From: JAKEGK01 sp036507695
GTDB taxonomy: Bacteria; Pseudomonadota; Gammaproteobacteria; SZUA-152
Assembly (NCBI GenBank): GCA_036507695.1
Contig: DATCIR010000121.1
Span: 1 to 9,773, forward strand
Direction of reading: 5' to 3'
Length of the DNA: 9,773 nucleotides
Below, one piece after another: positions 6,907 through 9,773 of the stretch; within the stretch, counting starts at the first letter, position 1; each line of letters begins with the position of its first letter. Both the position numbers and the translations under genes were made by a program. Below the pieces are notes generated by a model that ran no database searches, was not told where the DNA came from, and worked only from the letters and a program-made list of their open reading frames with translations.

Positions 6907-7830
6907 CTATGCAACCGGCATCAACCAATCAAGGTGTTGTTCCGCCCGGCCATGCACCAGGTCAAAATAGGCGGATTGCAGCTTTTCGGTGACGGGTCCG
7001 CGGCGGCCGCTGCCAATCGTCCGGTTATCCAGTTCCCGGATCGGGGTGACTTCGGCGGCGGTGCCGGTGAAGAATGCTTCATCGGCGATATAGACTTCAT
7101 CGCGGGTAATACGCTTTTCCTTCACTGGAATATTAAATTCACCGGCCAAACGAATAATCGTATCGCGGGTTATGCCATCCAGTGCAGAGGTTAATTCCGG
7201 CGTATAGATAACGTCGTCACGTACCAAGAAAATATTTTCGCCGCTGCCTTCGGCAACGTAACCTTCCGGGTCCAGCAACAACGCTTCGTCATAACCGCAA
7301 CCCATCGCTTCCTGCAGCGCCAGCATGGAATTAATGTATTGCCCGTTGGCCTTGGCCTTGCACATGGAAATATTGACATGATGCCGGGTAAAGGACGAGG
7401 TTTTGATGCGAATGCCTTTTTCAAGTCCATCGGCGCCCAGGTACGAACCCCAGGACCAGGCCGCGATCATCACATGCACTTTCAGATTGTCCGCGCGCAG
7501 ACCTAACCCCTCTGAACCATAAAAACACATGGGGCGCAGATAAGCGGTTTCCAGTTTATTCTCGCGCACCACGGCGCGTTGCGCATCGTTAATGGTGTCC
7601 TTATCAAACGGGATGCGCATATTCATGATATGCGCGGAACGGAACAAGCGGTTGGTGTGTTCCTTGAGCCGGAAGATACTGGTGCCTTGTGCGGCTTTAT
7701 ACGCACGCACACCCTCGAAAACGCCCATGCCGTAATGCAGGGTATGCGTTAATACATGCACCTTGGCGTCGCGCCACGGTACGAACTTACCATCCAACCA
7801 GATGACGCCGTCGCGATCATCTAACGACAT
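6907..7830 (-). CDS. ilvE: Branched-chain-amino-acid aminotransferase IlvE
   Basis: This is a PLP-dependent fold-type IV aminotransferase that reversibly transfers amino groups between glutamate and the keto acids of leucine, isoleucine and valine. It is cytoplasmic and catalyses the last step of branched-chain amino acid synthesis. The N-terminus has VIWLDGKFVPWRDAKVHVLT followed by HYGMGVFEGVRAY. The PLP Schiff-base lysine is K160 in CKAKANGQY, the same number as in E. coli IlvE. EGSGENIF, SALDGITRDTI, GTAAEVTPI and RGPVT follow in family order. The length of 307 residues is normal (E. coli 309). I chose the ATG at 7828-7830 because AAGGAG (7838-7843) sits 7 bases upstream; the longer reading from TTG at 7860 would run through that site. 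The next gene on the same strand is the zf-CHCC gene. I see no leader peptide or attenuator for branched-chain amino acids upstream, and no secure promoter. Confidence 0.97.
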   Translation of the reverse strand: MSLDDRDGVIWLDGKFVPWRDAKVHVLTHTLHYGMGVFEGVRAYKAAQGTSIFRLKEHTNRLFRSAHIMNMRIPFDKDTINDAQRAVVRENKLETAYLRPMCFYGSEGLGLRADNLKVHVMIAAWSWGSYLGADGLEKGIRIKTSSFTRHHVNISMCKAKANGQYINSMLALQEAMGCGYDEALLLDPEGYVAEGSGENIFLVRDDVIYTPELTSALDGITRDTIIRLAGEFNIPVKEKRITRDEVYIADEAFFTGTAAEVTPIRELDNRTIGSGRRGPVTEKLQSAYFDLVHGRAEQHLDWLMPVA

Positions 7831-7837
7831 ACTGCTT

Positions 7838-7843
7838 CTCCTT
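7838..7843 (-). promoter_or_regulatory. Shine-Dalgarno that decides the ilvE start
   Basis: AAGGAG on the minus strand, 7 bases from the ATG at 7828-7830, is the strongest ribosome-binding site in the window. It rules in favour of the 307-residue product over a 317-residue reading from an upstream TTG. Confidence 0.8.
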
Positions 7844-7990
7844 AACTTGTAAACGTTCAAATTAGAATTTCAATACGGTTAAACTTGCCGCCGTTCCGTC
7901 ATACACTCCAGATATCGCACGCCGAAACATCATTTCGATTCCGGATAAACACCTTTTCCAAGATTGGGGGTGTCGTAAAAGCCGCGCATT

Positions 7991-8007
7991 GGTGGGCTGT
8001 GCCCACC
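7991..8007. repeat. REP-like perfect palindrome between glnE and ilvE
   Basis: The arms GGTGGGC (7991-7997) and GCCCACC (8001-8007) pair perfectly around a 3-base loop. On the minus strand the hairpin is preceded by GTA-G, giving GTAGGGTGGGC, a form I recall from dispersed extragenic repeats in several proteobacteria. It lies 26 bases past the glnE stop. No U tract follows on either strand, so it is a poor intrinsic terminator, although it could protect the 3' end of glnE mRNA. Only one copy occurs in this window, so the repeat status rests on recall. Confidence 0.45.
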
Positions 8008-8032
8008 CTACGTGACAGGTGCGGCGCTAAAA

Positions 8033-9773
8033 TCAAGTAGCGCCCAACATATGCGCCTGCCAGATGTCGCAAACCCGCGCCTGTTGCCGGGCGATTTTAT
8101 CCTCTGCAACAACCGCATGCTGTTCCCGCAGCGCGAACTTGTGTATGTCCGAACGGAATTGCCGGTAGATATCCGCGAGGTCCCGGCACTCGTCCCGGCT
8201 TAACAATCCATTTTCGGCGATGGCATCCAGAATGCGGATATTATCACTATAAGTGACTAAATTCCCGTAACTTGCCGCCCAGGCCAGAACCACATATTGG
8301 ACCATAAATTCAATATCAGTGATACCTCCCGCGCTTTGTTTCAGGTCAAAAAGCCCGGCTTGGGTCTGCACCAATTCCTTGCGCATGCGCTCGCGCATTT
8401 CCACGACTTCAGCGCGCAGTTTCTCCCGGTCCCGTGGCTGCATCAGCACCTGTTTGCGCAGGTGATTAAACCGCTCGATGACCTGCGCATCACCCGCGAC
8501 CGGCCGGGCCCGGACCAGCGCCTGGCGTTCCCAGGTCCAGGCCTGCTTGAGCTGATATTCCAGAAAACTATCGACATGCGTCACCAGCAAACCCGATTCA
8601 CCGCTGGGGCGCAAACGCATATCAACCTCGTACAAATTCCCCGCCGGGGTAAAAGCCGTCAGTATATGGATCAAGCGTTGTCCCAGGCGGGCATAAAACA
8701 CGGCATTGGCGATGGATTTTTCGCCGTTGGTGACACCGTTGGCATCGGCGTCGTACAAAAATACCAGGTCCAGGTCAGAACCATAACTCAACTCGAGCCC
8801 GCCCAGTTTGCCATAGGCGATAACGGCGAAGTGCTGCCTCGCCGCCGGGTCAGTAGCGCCCGCGGGTACGCCGTGACGTTTAATCATATGATTCCAGGCC
8901 AGCGCCAGCGCGCTTTTAACAACCGCTTCGGCAATATACGTTAAGTGATCGCTGACAATCATCAGCGGTACCGCGCCGGATACATCCGCCGCCGCCACCC
9001 GCAGTACATTGGTCTGCTTGAAATGACGCAACACATCCATCTGTTGCTCAAGATCTTCCGCTGCGATGTGCGCCAGACGCCGCGTAAGATCCTGCTCCAG
9101 CTCATCGCGCTTGGGCGGATGATACAGGGCGCGCGGATCCAGCAATTCATCCAATAACAAGGGATGTTGCTTGAGCTGGCGGGCAATCCAGGGACTGGCC
9201 GCGCACAGCTTGATAAGTTGCGACAAGGCCATGGGGCTTTCCAGCAATAACGCCAAATAACTGGAGCGTTGACTAATCGCTTGTATCAATTCCAGAACAC
9301 GTTTTAATACGTCATGGCCGTTGCGGGTGGGCGCTACGGCGGCGATTAACAGCGGCATCAACGCATCCAGCCGTTGCCGGCCCGTTTGTGATAACGCGCG
9401 GGTACTGGACGCCGATGCCAGCGCCTTGAGCGTCTCCAGCGCACTGGCAGTCTGCTCGTAACCCAGTTCTTCCAGTAATCGTTGCGCCTTGTCACCATCC
9501 AGCTTTTGCAGCCAGATTTGCTTGAGCTGCAGTGATTTATCCACCGCATCGGACTGGGAAATTTGTGGGGATTCGAATACCTGGTCGAAATGATTCCGCA
9601 CCCGCCGGCGATGCAGCTTTAGTTGCTTGGAAAAGTCCTCCCACGACGCAAATCCCATCGATAACGCAATGCACGCTTGCTCATCGGGGTCCTTCGGCAA
9701 GCGATGGGTCTGCGCGTCGCGCACCTGCTGCAAGCGATGTTCGACGGTGCGCAGGAACTGATACGCCGCTTTC
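8033..9773 (-). CDS. glnE: GlnE, bifunctional glutamine synthetase adenylyltransferase / adenylyl-removing enzyme (partial, C-terminal 579 codons)
   Basis: GlnE adenylylates glutamine synthetase under nitrogen excess and removes AMP under limitation, directed by PII protein and glutamine. The frame stays open to the right edge: the codons upstream of 9733 read QFLRTVEHRL, continuing into QQVRDAQTHRLPKDPDEQA, so the TTG at 9733 is an internal Leu and not a start. Visible parts are the end of the N-terminal adenylyl-removing half, the central helical region, and the complete C-terminal adenylyltransferase domain. That domain has YGKLGGLELSYGSDLDLVF, whose two catalytic Asp codons are at 8774-8776 and 8768-8770, then LYEVDMRLRPSGESGLLVT, AWTWERQALVRARPVAGD and GGITDIEFMVQYVVL, ending IWQAHMLGAT. 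The full family length is about 950. About 370 N-terminal residues are outside. ilvE follows on the same strand about 200 bases on, with a hairpin between. Identification is secure. Confidence 0.97.
   Translation of the reverse strand, partial: KAAYQFLRTVEHRLQQVRDAQTHRLPKDPDEQACIALSMGFASWEDFSKQLKLHRRRVRNHFDQVFESPQISQSDAVDKSLQLKQIWLQKLDGDKAQRLLEELGYEQTASALETLKALASASSTRALSQTGRQRLDALMPLLIAAVAPTRNGHDVLKRVLELIQAISQRSSYLALLLESPMALSQLIKLCAASPWIARQLKQHPLLLDELLDPRALYHPPKRDELEQDLTRRLAHIAAEDLEQQMDVLRHFKQTNVLRVAAADVSGAVPLMIVSDHLTYIAEAVVKSALALAWNHMIKRHGVPAGATDPAARQHFAVIAYGKLGGLELSYGSDLDLVFLYDADANGVTNGEKSIANAVFYARLGQRLIHILTAFTPAGNLYEVDMRLRPSGESGLLVTHVDSFLEYQLKQAWTWERQALVRARPVAGDAQVIERFNHLRKQVLMQPRDREKLRAEVVEMRERMRKELVQTQAGLFDLKQSAGGITDIEFMVQYVVLAWAASYGNLVTYSDNIRILDAIAENGLLSRDECRDLADIYRQFRSDIHKFALREQHAVVAEDKIARQQARVCDIWQAHMLGAT

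Larger units (their letters stand above)
7831..8032. other. glnE-ilvE intergenic region
   Basis: These 202 bases hold the ilvE Shine-Dalgarno, the palindrome at 7991-8007 and otherwise no coding potential I believe. I looked for paired -35/-10 hexamers on the minus strand for ilvE and found none better than chance, so ilvE may be read from an unrecognised promoter or by read-through from glnE. Confidence 0.4.

Noticed and set aside
6820..7194. 124-codon open frame on the plus strand
   Set aside because: It is antisense to ilvE and the zf-CHCC gene; the low-complexity product has no recognisable motif.
8297..8944. 215-codon open frame on the plus strand
   Set aside because: It is the antisense shadow of the adenylyltransferase domain of glnE, whose motifs are unmistakable on the other strand.
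1..9773. CRISPR array, tRNA or rRNA gene, insertion sequence, phage or defence system
   Set aside because: I saw no regularly spaced repeats, no cloverleaf-like conserved tRNA arms, no transposase or integrase motifs, and no defence-type nuclease or helicase genes. All long frames are accounted for by metabolic or glycan genes.

Overview
The window looks like a chromosomal lipopolysaccharide (LPS) core/O-antigen assembly locus from a gammaproteobacterium that is probably not an enteric. The evidence is the set of flanking genes: hldE (ADP-heptose synthesis) at the left edge, and ilvE and glnE at the right edge. All three align well from memory with their E. coli counterparts. A glnE-ilvE-LPS gene order is also familiar from Pseudomonas, where waaF follows ilvE. 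The genus cannot be fixed from this sequence alone.

Layout, left to right. (1) Positions 1-995, minus strand: the N-terminal 331 codons of hldE, running off the left edge. (2) Positions 1147-6464: five glycan genes on alternating strands. They are a CgeB-like glycosyltransferase (-), a GT2 glycosyltransferase (+), a polytopic O-antigen ligase/polymerase family protein (-), an FkbM-type methyltransferase (+) and a GT4 glycosyltransferase (-). This block is visibly more AT-rich than its flanks: two sampled 60-base lines inside it count 33-35% G+C, against 55% and 72% in lines from glnE and hldE. (3) Positions 6660-7830, minus strand: a small zf-CHCC zinc-finger protein and ilvE, 40 bases apart and both with good Shine-Dalgarno sequences. 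(4) Positions 8033-9773, minus strand: the C-terminal 579 codons of glnE, running off the right edge.

How the genes fit together. HldE makes ADP-heptose precursor for the LPS inner core. The three glycosyltransferases would add sugars to core or O-chain oligosaccharide on the cytoplasmic side of the inner membrane. The FkbM protein could O-methylate a sugar. The polytopic protein would join or polymerise chains on the periplasmic side. Sugar identities and linkages cannot be read from the sequence. IlvE and GlnE belong to amino-acid and nitrogen metabolism and act as conserved anchors beside a variable surface-glycan block.

Non-coding content: no gap exceeds 300 bases. There is a perfect hairpin resembling a dispersed repeat between glnE and ilvE, a hairpin plus candidate promoters upstream of hldE, a good candidate promoter upstream of the CgeB-like gene, and a long-looped candidate terminator after the FkbM gene. 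I found no tRNA, rRNA, CRISPR array, transposase or integrase. I see no clearly new biological system; the findings concern locus architecture and a few regulatory candidates.
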